Source of the DNA: Shewanella mangrovi
GTDB taxonomy: Bacteria > Pseudomonadota > Gammaproteobacteria > Enterobacterales > Shewanellaceae
DNA length: 64,000 bases
Direction of reading: 5' to 3'
Assembly (NCBI RefSeq): GCF_000753795.1
Contig: NZ_JPEO01000001.1
Coordinates: 62,001 to 126,000, forward strand
In this document: positions 9,701 to 18,006 of the stretch, one piece after another
Position numbering within the stretch: the stretch's first letter is position 1
Layout of the letters: the number at the start of each line of letters is the position of its first letter
The notes under the pieces: model-generated
Databases searched by the model: none
The model's input: the letters and a program-made list of their open reading frames with translations, nothing else
Told to the model about the DNA's origin: nothing
Translations under genes and position numbers: made by a program

Positions 9701-9771
9701 TGCCTTATGATGCTGCACGCTATAATGTGGCTGGGCGTACTCTGTCGTTGGAGCTTCAATACGACTTCTAA
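6760..9771 (+). CDS. Large TonB-dependent outer-membrane receptor (1003 aa)
   Basis: Outer-membrane gated channel for TonB/ExbBD-energised import. It has a signal peptide (about residues 1-25) and a low-complexity N-terminal linker. A plug domain runs from about 60 to 215 (ILVTGSRL, LILVNGRRMAG, IERVEITTDGASAVYGADAMGGVINFI). A long 22-strand-type barrel follows, ending in Phe (LELQYDF), as beta-barrel proteins usually do. The start is GTG with a strong GGGAGG site 9 nt upstream. The receptor is larger than siderophore receptors and belongs to the oar-like/peptide-or-glycan-type group; the substrate cannot be read from sequence. The neighbouring protease and two-component genes suggest peptides. 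A direct-repeat site lies at its promoter and a terminator follows it. Confidence 0.93.
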   Translation: MSTNKFQLSLVALAVLGFNSSYAVAANNDNNVEVNATQSAEAAAANDKDQVRPPKQKTDEHILVTGSRLQYGSAVSKPSIITEEDIKKRGVTSVEELIRTLPQNLATIGGMANGRFNGPLAVADGSPGNMSSIGALGVSAANLGGMGAGRTLILVNGRRMAGAAGIQDGFVNLNGIPLSAIERVEITTDGASAVYGADAMGGVINFILKSGFSGTTVTVQHEDSNNGADNSRFSLYTGYGWDSGNISMTLDYSKRKPVINAKTGYTTNDYSSHYNGDPSWDRRSFSDGSQPGLVDNSTSYYDWDLDAYINNVSAYTIRDGYTGGRPTMDDIVDVGGEARRDFVPRVGGPDTESKSITVNFEQELTDKLSIYGTGLFTRSESSQDQIEASGLTVNMAPGQYYNPFPAYQFSSWNPGVTAYYYPADELANGDLPYGYSDSTADNWSLNAGISYKFNEDTKLEFIYTTSRATTKGARYAYDNIVSISEDLSSPNGYRCSNFQLERGRYTGDELAFYQDLFDRQCTAMTSSDPNLAFNPWKSSADGTGASINDFFYRHSNEDRGSRLENYELRLNGALWELPAGKIYYAIGGEYNDDGIDSNEVKVLTGEAVHRTRNGFFAETNIPVFGHKLNFPGMRALTFNLAARRDSYSTTGAVGTVDGIPFDQGGEVVYAKNTFTRWTPSYGFNWQPIDSVTVRAKWSEGFKAPPYTSLFSITGSSTYDAAVTNDPLYDCRANSDCDFDWGDSYGYYVPRTTAPNELLKPQTSKQQSYTVSWLPGGALSGLTLDVTYNNTKIDNEYADLDDLNHYERFETTAGIEDFYPRDENGRVERVRNLTFNMSGSEYSSLLYELGYYVYTDFGTFTPHLTYIRNLKSETKVFAGSEPMSDVGHLGGVDRYKLTGSLQYQYNDFSATLWAYYLPTYINDYDVQIYAGQESNLDAKREVASMTTFDLTMSYQLTNSLRVNFAGRNIFDKQPAFVVVEQLPYDAARYNVAGRTLSLELQYDF

Positions 9772-9795
9772 TTGACGAGAGTGTCTAACTGACAA

Positions 9796-9832
9796 AAACG
9801 CCCCGAACATGGCTTTCGGGGCGTTTCTATTG
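9796..9832 (+). terminator. Terminator or attenuator between TonB receptor and response regulator
   Basis: A perfect 12-bp stem (AAACGCCCCGAA/TTCGGGGCGTTT) with a 7-nt loop, followed by TCTATT. It lies 36 bp before the response-regulator start. No obvious separate promoter fits in that space, so partial read-through may supply the downstream genes. Confidence 0.75.
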
Positions 9833-9862
9833 TCAGCCCTCACTAAACACCAGGAGATTAAA

Positions 9863-10537
9863 ATGCGTTTGTTGCTCATAGAAGATGACATCAACATTGC
9901 TGAAACGCTGGTGGCCTACCTCGAAAAACAGGGATTTGTCGTAGATTTAGCGCCTACCTTGGCGATTGCCAAAACGGCAATTTTAGAAAACAGTTTTGAC
10001 TTAGTGCTGCTCGACCGACTTTTACCGGATGGTGAAGGCATGTCGATGCTGGCCTTTTTTACTGAACATCATCGGCCGCAGCGGGTGATTTTGTTGACCG
10101 CGCTAGGTGACGTCGATGATCGCGTCCGTGGCTTGGAAGCTGGCGCCCATGATTACATTGCCAAACCGTTTGAGCCGCGTGAATTGTTAGCGCGCATTCG
10201 TAACGCGTTAAGGCAGCCGATGAAAGCGCAGCGGGATATCAAAACCTTTGGTTGCCTGCATTATGATGTGGAAAGCCGGGCATTTAGTATTGATGGCGAA
10301 GCGCTCAATCTGCGCCGTACTGAAGCCTTAGTGTTAGAAGCACTCATGGCGCGCCCCGGTAGCCTCGTAACGCGCGAAACGTTAGAGTCGCGTGTTTATG
10401 GTTTTGACAAGTTTGTCACCTCTAACTCGCTTGAGTCGCAGGTGAGTCGGCTACGGAAAAACTTGGCGGAACACACCGACAGCATCAAAATCCAAACCGT
10501 TCGTGGCATGGGCTATAGCCTTGTCAGCGGTGAATAA
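9863..10537 (+). CDS. OmpR-family response regulator
   Basis: A 224-residue regulator with an N-terminal receiver and a C-terminal winged helix. Acidic pocket residues E7/D8/D9, phosphoacceptor D51 (LVLLDRLLPDG), the switch Thr in ILLTALG, and Lys in YIAKPF are all present. The C-terminal domain shows RTEALVLEALMARPG, SNSLESQVSRLRKNL and TVRGMGYSL. ATG 9863 has AGGAG 6 nt upstream; an upstream in-frame codon at 9809 would start inside the terminator. It shares a strand with a MoxR ATPase and a histidine kinase that follow. The likely DNA target is the 11-bp direct repeat found at three promoters in this region. Confidence 0.93.
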   Translation: MRLLLIEDDINIAETLVAYLEKQGFVVDLAPTLAIAKTAILENSFDLVLLDRLLPDGEGMSMLAFFTEHHRPQRVILLTALGDVDDRVRGLEAGAHDYIAKPFEPRELLARIRNALRQPMKAQRDIKTFGCLHYDVESRAFSIDGEALNLRRTEALVLEALMARPGSLVTRETLESRVYGFDKFVTSNSLESQVSRLRKNLAEHTDSIKIQTVRGMGYSLVSGE

Positions 10538-10603
10538 CCACGTCAGGTTGCGACAAGCAAAACAGCGCATGATGGACACAATCTGACGTAAAAGAATCGG
10601 AAT

Positions 10604-11614
10604 ATGCAAACGAATACAGTGGTATCCGCCCAAGCCGCAGCGGTGGAGTTTAAACAGGTTTTTGAGGCGATCCGCGCGGAAGTGGGTCGTATGATTGTGG
10701 GTCAGCAAGATGTGGTTGAAGGTGTGCTGACGGCCTTGATGGCAGGTGGACATATTCTGCTGGAAGGCGTGCCAGGGCTGGGCAAAACCATGTTGGTGAG
10801 CGCGCTGAGTAAAGCGGTGAATGTCGAATTCAGCCGTATTCAGTTTACGCCAGATATGATGCCAGCCGACATCGTCGGCACCTCGGTGTTGACTGAAAAT
10901 GCCAGTGGTGGCCATGAACTTAGTTTTCAGCAGGGGCCGATTGTCTCTAACCTAGTGTTGGCAGATGAAATCAACCGCGCCACGCCGAAAACGCAGTCAG
11001 CCTTGTTGGAAGTGATGCAGGAAAAGCAGCTCACCGTTGGGCGCACGACCTTGAAAATGCCTGAACCCTTTTGTGTGATGGCCACGCAAAACCCGGTCGA
11101 TCAGGAAGGTACCTACCCGCTACCAGAAGCGCAGCTGGATCGCTTTTTGTTTAAGTTAGTGGTGGGTTATCCCACAGAAGCCGATTACCACACCATTATT
11201 GACCGGACTACCAGCGGTGAGCAGATCGAGATTAACCCGGTGACGGATGGCGCTACGTTATGCCGCTTGCGCGATATTGTGCGTCAGGTGCCAGTACCGA
11301 ATGCGGCCAAGACCTATGCCATTCGTTTAGTGATGGCGACTCAGCCTCAAAGTGATTATGCCTCTGCGACCGTCAATCGCTACGTGAGTTTGGGCGCATC
11401 ACCACGTGGCATTCAAAGCCTGATGCTGGCTGCTAAAGTGCAGGCCTTGCTCCATGGCCGTTTTGCGGTAAGCTGCGATGATATTCGCCGAGTCGCTTTG
11501 CCGGTATTGCGTCACCGCATTGTGACCAACTTCCAGGCCCAAGCTGCCAATATTGATACCGCCAGCATTATTGCTGAGTTATTAGCGAGTGTGTCTTTGC
11601 CCAATGAGGCATAA
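10604..11614 (+). CDS. MoxR-family AAA+ ATPase, second copy, between regulator and kinase
   Basis: A cytosolic 336-residue AAA+ ATPase of the MoxR class, which acts as a chaperone for metal-site or complex assembly with VWA-domain partners. Walker A is GVPGLGKT (K61) and Walker B is LVLADE (D121/E122). Sensor 1 is in MATQNPVDQEG and the arginine finger region is in PEAQLDRF. It closely parallels the MoxR at 19590: residues 154-206 (53 residues from EPFCVM to TTSGE) are identical, while the DNA differs at many third positions, so this is an old, constrained duplication. It sits between the response regulator and the histidine kinase genes, an unusual place for a MoxR. Confidence 0.92.
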   Translation: MQTNTVVSAQAAAVEFKQVFEAIRAEVGRMIVGQQDVVEGVLTALMAGGHILLEGVPGLGKTMLVSALSKAVNVEFSRIQFTPDMMPADIVGTSVLTENASGGHELSFQQGPIVSNLVLADEINRATPKTQSALLEVMQEKQLTVGRTTLKMPEPFCVMATQNPVDQEGTYPLPEAQLDRFLFKLVVGYPTEADYHTIIDRTTSGEQIEINPVTDGATLCRLRDIVRQVPVPNAAKTYAIRLVMATQPQSDYASATVNRYVSLGASPRGIQSLMLAAKVQALLHGRFAVSCDDIRRVALPVLRHRIVTNFQAQAANIDTASIIAELLASVSLPNEA

Positions 11615-11680
11615 CCGTTGTTGCCGTACTGTCATTGATGCCAGTGTGGTCAGTATTTCACTCTTCAAGGATGAGCACGA

Positions 11681-13087
11681 TTGAGCCATGTGATGAAATT
11701 TAAAACCCTGTTAAATTTGCATCGTTCCATATTCGGGCAGATGTTGATTTTATCTTTGGTGTTTATTCTGGCGAGTATCTATTACTTCGCCATACAGCCA
11801 ATTGTGAATGTGGACTTTTCTAAGAGTAGCCCCGAGGACTACACGGTAGAGAAGGTGCGTCAGCAGTTACGCAGTTTTATCGATCAACAGCTCAACGGCG
11901 GCACGGCTAAGAGCGTGCAGTTTCCAGCCGAATTCACCCCATTTCTGCAGCAAAATCCAGACTTTCATTATTACTTGCGGGTGAACGGGCAAACTTTTAG
12001 TAATGCTGATACGCGTTTCTATTACACGCTGAAACTCGACCAAGTGGATGTTGCTAACCAGCCGTTAACAGATACGCCGTTATGCAGTTATTACATGCAG
12101 CAACTGGATGAGCCGCAAGGCGCGGGCTTTATCCAATACAGTTTTTGTAATAACCAAAGCTTTTACCTTGAGTTTACTGGGGTGCGCGCACCAGTGTTTC
12201 AAGAACAAACCACAGTGTGGGATTATTACCAGCGCATGGTGTGGAGCGGTAGTCGCAGCGTCTTAATTAACTCGCTGGGCGTGTTCTTTATCACTGCTTT
12301 GATTCTGTTTTTTAATCTGCGGCTGATGCGCAAGCTGGCCAATGTCGCTTATTCGTTCGATCCAAAAAAACTTGATCAAAAGTTGCCTGAAAAAGGCATG
12401 CCCGCTGAAGTTTTGCCTTTGGTGCAAGCGGTGAATGAAATGATTGCCCGCGTGGATGCTACTCAGCAGCAACATAACTTCTTCCTGTCGACCGCCGCCC
12501 ATGAAATGCGCACGCCACTGACGGTACTGCGTACACGGTTGGAAATGCTCGATGATGGTGACATTAAAGACAAGCTGGTGGGGGATGTTAGACGCCTTAT
12601 CAGCCTAGTGAACCAACTGTTACGTTTGATGCGCATCGGTGGGCCTAAATCGTTAGAACAAGAAATCGATCTGGTGCAGTGTTGCCAGCGGGTGCTGAGA
12701 GAGCGCAGCAGTTATGCCCAAGAGGCCGGCGTGAAACTGCAGTTCACCACTGACGTGTCCGCTTATGTGTTGCTTGGTGATGAAGGTTTACTGGAAGTGG
12801 CAATCGCCAATTTAGTGGATAACGCCGTGTCGTTTTCGACACCAGATAGCGAAGTTCTGCTGCATTTGAATCAGCAAGGCGATTTAAGTGTGCGTGACTT
12901 TGGCCCCGGTATTCCGCCAGATAAGCTCAATGCCTTGTTTGAACCATTCGCCAAATTTCCGCCAAACCGTAACGGTCATGGACTCGGGTTAGCGATTGTG
13001 AAAGCGATTACTCAACTGCATCAAGCCGATGTGCGTGCCATGAATGCACAGGGCGGTGGCGCAGAGTTTATTATCCACTTTCACTAG
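11681..13087 (+). CDS. Membrane histidine kinase, partner of the OmpR-family regulator
   Basis: Sensor kinase of 468 residues. The first membrane helix is near residues 17-37, followed by a periplasmic sensor of about 155 residues with a Cys pair (PLCSYY, SFCNN) that could form a disulfide. The second helix is near 198-218, with a HAMP-like linker after it. The HisKA domain has phospho-acceptor H274 (AAHEMRTPL). The ATPase domain has N-box DNAVSF, G1 DFGPGIP and G2 GHGLGLAIV. A TTG start at 11681 has AAGGA 9 nt upstream; ATG 11693 is the alternative. It is the third gene after the regulator and the MoxR paralogue and is convergent with the SulP gene. Confidence 0.9.
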   Translation: MSHVMKFKTLLNLHRSIFGQMLILSLVFILASIYYFAIQPIVNVDFSKSSPEDYTVEKVRQQLRSFIDQQLNGGTAKSVQFPAEFTPFLQQNPDFHYYLRVNGQTFSNADTRFYYTLKLDQVDVANQPLTDTPLCSYYMQQLDEPQGAGFIQYSFCNNQSFYLEFTGVRAPVFQEQTTVWDYYQRMVWSGSRSVLINSLGVFFITALILFFNLRLMRKLANVAYSFDPKKLDQKLPEKGMPAEVLPLVQAVNEMIARVDATQQQHNFFLSTAAHEMRTPLTVLRTRLEMLDDGDIKDKLVGDVRRLISLVNQLLRLMRIGGPKSLEQEIDLVQCCQRVLRERSSYAQEAGVKLQFTTDVSAYVLLGDEGLLEVAIANLVDNAVSFSTPDSEVLLHLNQQGDLSVRDFGPGIPPDKLNALFEPFAKFPPNRNGHGLGLAIVKAITQLHQADVRAMNAQGGGAEFIIHFH

Positions 13088-13101
13088 CGGTATTAACCAA
13101 C

Positions 13102-13140
13102 TTCACTGCTGTCATGTGCCTGCGGCATTACAGCAGTGAA
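13102..13140. terminator. Inverted repeat between convergent kinase and SulP genes
   Basis: An 11-bp perfect inverted repeat (TTCACTGCTGT/ACAGCAGTGAA) with a 17-nt loop. It includes the last codons of the SulP gene. There is no T-run, so an intrinsic terminator is uncertain. Confidence 0.35.
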
Positions 13141-14909
13141 TGTGCCAGCACTTCATCAGGATCATCCTGTTTGCGAACCTGTGGCGCCAAACCTTGCGAT
13201 ACGGCGGCCTTATAATTGGTAAGCATGCGCACGGCCATGGTTAAGTCAGGGCGAATGATAATATCGCCGTCGCTAACATCGACGCCAGCGGCTTCACACC
13301 ACGCCAACAATTCCCGTTTTCGCCCTGCCAAAATCAGGGTGATGCCTTTCTTTCTCAGTAGCTTGTGGAGTTCATCTATCATCGCCATTACGCTTAAATC
13401 CAAATGGCTGAAGCAACTGACGGCATCTATGATAACGGTCTCAATCAGCTCTTGCTGTGCAATGCGCGCCAATAAGCGGCGTTTAAAATACACCGCATTG
13501 AAGTAGGTGAGCGGTGAGTTAAAACGATAGATCAGAATGCCAGCAATTGGCTTCACCTTATCGCCTTTCCCCAAGCTGCGCAGGATGCCTTTCTGATTAA
13601 CGCCAAGGATCTGGTCATCGGGACGCATCACCACTTTTAGAAACTGAAACAGGCCTAACAACACCGCCATGGTGATACCGGGAATAACGCCAATAAACAG
13701 CACGGCTAACAGGGTGATAACGGCTAGCGTAAAGGCACCGTTATCGCGTTTGCGCAAACGCCACAGCGCTTTGATATCAATAAGTGAAACAGACGCAATC
13801 ACCAATACTACGCCTAATGCCGATGAGGGAATAAACGCCAGCGGCGCGGTGGCAAACAGGATAATCGCCAGAATGATCAGCGCGCTGAGCACCGACACTA
13901 ACTGAGTTTTGCCACCACTAGCATCATTAATCGCCGTACGAGAATCAGCGCCGCTGACCGCAAATCCCTGCGCCGCAGCTGCCGCGATATTGGCAAAACC
14001 GAGGGCACGGAATTCGGCATCGGCATCAATGTCGTAGCCATTTTTTGCGGCAAAGCTGCGCGCCGTCAGCATCATGCTAATAAAACTCACCATGGTAAGG
14101 TTGAGCGCTGGCATCACTAATTCGCGTACTAATCCCAACTCAAACACGGGTGACTGAAACTCAGGAAGTCCACTGCTAACACTGCCGACAACCGCAACGC
14201 CATTATCGCCTAAGGAAAATCCCCAACTGACCAGCGTCGCCACGGCAATCGCCAGCATGGCTGCCGGCCAGTGTGGCCGCATCATTTTAGCCAGCAGAAA
14301 CACCATCAAGGTCAGCAAGGCGATGGCCAAGGTTAACCAATGAGTTTGTGCCAGATAGGTGGGTGTATGCAGCAGTCTTTCCAGCAAGTAAGGCTCTTGA
14401 TAGCGAAAACCGAGGATCTTAGAAAACTGTCCAACAATAATGGTTATTGCAACGCCGTTGAGTAGTCCCATTAAAATTGGTTTAGACAGAAACTCTGCCA
14501 GCACCCCAATACGAAAGCGCGACGCCAAAATACACCATACCCCAGTCATAAAGGTCATGGTCATGATCAGTTGCCAGTGGCGCTGCGCATCGCCCGCGGC
14601 CAGTGGGGTGACGACCGCGGCCAGTACCGCACACGTTGCGGCATCTGGGCCGACAATCAATTGCCGTGAAGAGCCAAATACGGCATAGACCAGCATTGGC
14701 AGCACGCAGGAATAGAGTCCAACGACAGCGCCGACCCCGGTTAATTGGGCGTAGGCAATTGCGACTGGCAGCGCAACCGCGGTGACAGAAAGCGCTGCCC
14801 GCATGTCATCCCTGAACCACGCCCGCTGATAATGCCTCACTAAACTAAGGCCGGGGAACCAGCGGCTTAAGCGCGATAATAGCGGAGAGTTGGCGATAGC
14901 GTCCATCAT
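13128..14909 (-). CDS. SulP-family anion transporter with STAS domain
   Basis: A 593-residue inner-membrane SLC26/SulP permease, moving sulfate, bicarbonate or another small anion. The N-terminal core (about residues 30-430) has the SulP opening AALSVTAVALPVAIAYAQLTG, GLYSCVLPMLVYAVFGSSRQLIVGPDA, and the FAVSGADSRTAINDASGGKTQL motif. The C-terminal STAS domain (about 450-570) contains ETVIIDAVSCFSHLDLSVMAMID. Its stop lies 40 bp from the kinase stop on the other strand. It is separated from the M16 gene upstream on the same strand by a terminator. The substrate cannot be decided from sequence, and its place in the surrounding regulon is not supported by a visible direct-repeat site. Confidence 0.9.
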   Translation of the reverse strand: MMDAIANSPLLSRLSRWFPGLSLVRHYQRAWFRDDMRAALSVTAVALPVAIAYAQLTGVGAVVGLYSCVLPMLVYAVFGSSRQLIVGPDAATCAVLAAVVTPLAAGDAQRHWQLIMTMTFMTGVWCILASRFRIGVLAEFLSKPILMGLLNGVAITIIVGQFSKILGFRYQEPYLLERLLHTPTYLAQTHWLTLAIALLTLMVFLLAKMMRPHWPAAMLAIAVATLVSWGFSLGDNGVAVVGSVSSGLPEFQSPVFELGLVRELVMPALNLTMVSFISMMLTARSFAAKNGYDIDADAEFRALGFANIAAAAAQGFAVSGADSRTAINDASGGKTQLVSVLSALIILAIILFATAPLAFIPSSALGVVLVIASVSLIDIKALWRLRKRDNGAFTLAVITLLAVLFIGVIPGITMAVLLGLFQFLKVVMRPDDQILGVNQKGILRSLGKGDKVKPIAGILIYRFNSPLTYFNAVYFKRRLLARIAQQELIETVIIDAVSCFSHLDLSVMAMIDELHKLLRKKGITLILAGRKRELLAWCEAAGVDVSDGDIIIRPDLTMAVRMLTNYKAAVSQGLAPQVRKQDDPDEVLAHSLL

Positions 14910-15018
14910 GTTATCGAGTACTCAAAGAAGAGGCGTAGATAATTTATGGCATTGTTTAGCACATTTGGCGAGCCAACTTTACCTTAAGGGATTATTTTTT
15001 GGAGAGATCTTGGATAAG

Positions 15019-15047
15019 AAAAAAAGCCTGAAGCATAAGCTTCAGGC
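15019..15047 (-). terminator. Terminator downstream of the M16 peptidase gene
   Basis: A 9-bp stem (GCCTGAAGC/GCTTCAGGC) with an ATAA loop, followed on the minus strand by seven T residues. It lies about 95 bp past the M16 stop, with a second T-less GGCGG/CCGCC hairpin in between. It insulates the SulP gene from the peptidase transcript. Confidence 0.8.
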
Positions 15048-15140
15048 CATAAAATCCACCATCCGATGGCGGTCAAGGAAGAAGAAAAATCACTCACCTC
15101 AATGTTGGCTCAGGCGGTTGCCGCCCAAGCCGTTGAGTCG

Positions 15141-17891
15141 TTAACGCAGTTTGTTACCGTACACGTCCCACACTTCCACTGGTCCCAGTTTCAGCGCGCG
15201 CACATCTTTCTCGATTTTGCTTAAGTCACCGACAATGACCCACGTAAGCGCATCGGGTTTATAGGTGGCTTGCGCCAGTGCTCGGGTTTGCGCCAATATC
15301 ACCTTGGATAAACGCTCTGCTGCACCCTCAATACGTGTGTAAGGCAGGTGGTACAGATCGGCGTTAATCATGGTTTTCATAAACGCGCCGTTATTGGTAA
15401 AGCCTTGTGGAATGGAGTGCACTGTGGCGGCTTTATCGCGTTCCAGTTCTGCTTCTGTTTGCGGTTTAGTGCTCACGTATTCGCGGATTTCACGCTTAAT
15501 TTCGCTCATAGCCGCCGCAGTTTTATCTGTTTGCACTGTGCCACTGGCAGTAAATACGCGATCACCTACTGGCACATTACTGATATTGGCGCCAAAACCG
15601 TAAGCCCAGCCTTTTTGCTCACGTAAGTTCATATTGAGGCGACTGTTAAAGCCCTGACCGAGTGCTGCATCCATCAACATCTGCGTAGCCGCTTTATCTT
15701 TATCAAACGGCGCAACCGCATGACCCACTGAAATGCTGCTTTGTACTGCACCCGGAGCATCCACCAGAATCACTTTGCCAACGTCACCTTGCGGTGCGGT
15801 AATCGCCGGGAGTGGCGTCGGTTTGACCTGATGCCAGCTACCAAAATATTTGTTGGCGAGCTTAGTGGCTTGAGCCAACGTAACATCGCCGACCAGATAG
15901 AGCGTGGCGTTGTTCGGGCCTATTTCGCTATCATGGAATTTCTCAATGGTGGCGCGATTAACCTTTTTCGCTTCCTCTCGGGTCACGATATGACCGAACG
16001 GATGCTGGCCGCCCCAAATGGCTTTGCCGTAAACATCCGTTGCAGAGCGCAGCGGCTCCAGCTCATAGTTGTCGTAAGAGGAATCGAGGTTATCAATCAG
16101 CTTATTCAGCTCGCTCTGCGGGTAGGTCGGATGACGAATCACCTCGGCTGCCAGCGCAAAGGCATCATCCATATTGGAAGATAGGCTGCTCCAGCTGACG
16201 CCACTGCCCTGACTACCGGCGCTGCCGTTGATGCCAACACCAATGCTGTCCATCTTCTTAGCCAGCTCGCCCATGTCATATTTGTCGCTTCCCATGGTCA
16301 ACATGCCAAAGGCTTGTGACGCGGTGCCGGGGGCATAGAATTTGTCTGCCAGCGAGCCAGTGGTAAATTGCATGCTGACATCGACTAACGGCAGGTTATG
16401 ACGCTCGGCCACGACCAACTTCATGCCGTTATCCAACACGGCCTGATGAATCGGCGGCATCGTGATTTTGCCGTTGAATTCGCCGACTTGTGGCAGCTTG
16501 CTGCGATCCACTTGCGCTTGCATTGGCTGGGTGCTCGGCTCAGGTAACAGCCGTGCTTCATAGTAAGGCTTATCGAGCCATTTCTTCGCCACCTTACGCA
16601 CGTCATCGCTGTCGGCGCTGCTGATCCACTGCCGTTTTTTATTCACAAACAGTGGGTCGTCATGGTGCACCATGCCGCGGATCAGCTGCGAACCAATCGC
16701 CTCATTGCTTTCCATTGAGCGCAGCAAGGAGATTTCGCCACCTAAATTGATTGCGGCCAACTGTTCTTCTTCTGGACCTTGCTTGAAGAACTTTTGCAGA
16801 GTTTGGTCGATGATACGCTCGACCTCTTCGGCATTGGCATTCGGCTTGAGCGTGACATCGAGCGAGAAGGTGCTGTTAACGTCATTGGCGCTGACATTGG
16901 CAGATACACTGACCGCCAACTGTTTTTCATCCACCAACACATCATAAAGCGGTGTGTTTTTGCCACCTGCCAGCGTGCGACTGACGAGCTCCATCAGCGT
17001 GGTGTCTTTATCGCTGCCGTTTGGCAATGGCCACACGCGGCTGAGGCTGACATTGGCGACTTTATCGTAAATAATGTCGCGCTTGATGTGCTTAAGTGTC
17101 GGGATCCATTGATCAATTTTGTCCATCGGTTTGCCCGCTGGCACATCACTGAAATAGTGCGCGACTTTCTCTTTGGCGGTAGCGAGGTCGATATCGCCAG
17201 AGAGTACGAGTACCGCATTGGTTGCACCGTAGGCATCTTTAAACCACTGCTTTACATCGTCCAATGACGCGTTGTTCAGATCCTTCATGGAGCCGATAGT
17301 GGTGTGATCGTACGGATGACCTTTCGGGTAAAAGTTTGCTAAAAAGCGTTCGTAGATTTTGGCGCCAGGGCGCAGCTGACCTTGACGTTTTTCGTTCTGT
17401 ACCACGGCGCGTTGTTCATCAAGCAAGGCTTGGGTGATGCTGGGGCCGAGGTAACCCATGCGATCTGATTCCATCCACAGGGCTAAATCGATGGCATTGC
17501 TGGGCACAGTTTCGTAGTAATTGGTGCGGTCTTGGCTGGTGGTGCCGTTCATGCCCACAGCGCCCGCTTTATCAAACGGCAGGAAATATTCGCCGTCGCG
17601 ATGAATAGTTTCTTGGAACATCAAATGTTCAAACAGATGCGCAAAGCCTGTCTTACCTTCTGGTTCATTTTTTGAACCCACTTTGTACCAAACCCCCACA
17701 TAGATATTGGGCACACTGTGGTCGGTATGCACAATAGTGGTCAGCCCATTGGGTAGGGTAAAGGTTTGATATTCAATGTTGATTTTTGCAAGGGCATGCT
17801 GCGGGATTTCGCTCGCTGGCACGACCGCGCTCGGCAGCCATAACATGCCGCTAAGTAAGGCAGAAACAACTGTTTTATTAAAATTTTTCAA
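15141..17891 (-). CDS. Secreted two-domain M16 zinc peptidase (insulinase/pitrilysin family)
   Basis: A periplasmic metallopeptidase of 916 residues that degrades peptides inside a clam-shell formed by two M16 halves. It has a signal peptide (about 1-27). The first half carries the inverted zinc motif HLFEH (residues 85-89) with third ligand E167 in VVQNEKR. The second half starts near residue 500 (VLDNGMKLVVAERHNLPLVDV) and lacks the HxxEH motif, as expected for the inactive partner domain. The start is TTG with GGAG 7 nt upstream. It has its own promoter with an 11-bp direct-repeat site, divergent from the 18100 operon. It probably trims peptides that enter through the co-regulated TonB receptor; that link is inferred. 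Confidence 0.93.
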   Translation of the reverse strand: MKNFNKTVVSALLSGMLWLPSAVVPASEIPQHALAKINIEYQTFTLPNGLTTIVHTDHSVPNIYVGVWYKVGSKNEPEGKTGFAHLFEHLMFQETIHRDGEYFLPFDKAGAVGMNGTTSQDRTNYYETVPSNAIDLALWMESDRMGYLGPSITQALLDEQRAVVQNEKRQGQLRPGAKIYERFLANFYPKGHPYDHTTIGSMKDLNNASLDDVKQWFKDAYGATNAVLVLSGDIDLATAKEKVAHYFSDVPAGKPMDKIDQWIPTLKHIKRDIIYDKVANVSLSRVWPLPNGSDKDTTLMELVSRTLAGGKNTPLYDVLVDEKQLAVSVSANVSANDVNSTFSLDVTLKPNANAEEVERIIDQTLQKFFKQGPEEEQLAAINLGGEISLLRSMESNEAIGSQLIRGMVHHDDPLFVNKKRQWISSADSDDVRKVAKKWLDKPYYEARLLPEPSTQPMQAQVDRSKLPQVGEFNGKITMPPIHQAVLDNGMKLVVAERHNLPLVDVSMQFTTGSLADKFYAPGTASQAFGMLTMGSDKYDMGELAKKMDSIGVGINGSAGSQGSGVSWSSLSSNMDDAFALAAEVIRHPTYPQSELNKLIDNLDSSYDNYELEPLRSATDVYGKAIWGGQHPFGHIVTREEAKKVNRATIEKFHDSEIGPNNATLYLVGDVTLAQATKLANKYFGSWHQVKPTPLPAITAPQGDVGKVILVDAPGAVQSSISVGHAVAPFDKDKAATQMLMDAALGQGFNSRLNMNLREQKGWAYGFGANISNVPVGDRVFTASGTVQTDKTAAAMSEIKREIREYVSTKPQTEAELERDKAATVHSIPQGFTNNGAFMKTMINADLYHLPYTRIEGAAERLSKVILAQTRALAQATYKPDALTWVIVGDLSKIEKDVRALKLGPVEVWDVYGNKLR

Positions 17892-17928
17892 TGAGTTTCT
17901 CCAAGGTTGAGTATTTCATCGCCAACCT

Positions 17929-17961
17929 ATTAAGTCACAGTTTCCTTGCACCAGCCTTGCA
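17929..17961 (-). promoter_or_regulatory. OmpR-type direct-repeat site and -10 of the M16 peptidase gene
   Basis: On the minus strand TGCAAGGCT (17961-17953) and TGCAAGGAA (17950-17942) repeat with an 11-bp period. A -10-like CTTAAT (17934-17929) begins 16 nt after the start of the second half. This is the same layout as at 6625 and 18007. Confidence 0.65.
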
Positions 17962-18006
17962 AGCATCGTCTGTGGTGTTGCAAAAAAGTTATTGGCGTTA
18001 CTTGGG

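Noticed and set aside
15062..15143. Short plus-strand frame between the terminator and the M16 gene end
   Set aside because: It runs into the antisense of the M16 gene without a stop and has no ribosome site; the GGCGG/CCGCC hairpin there explains the local structure.
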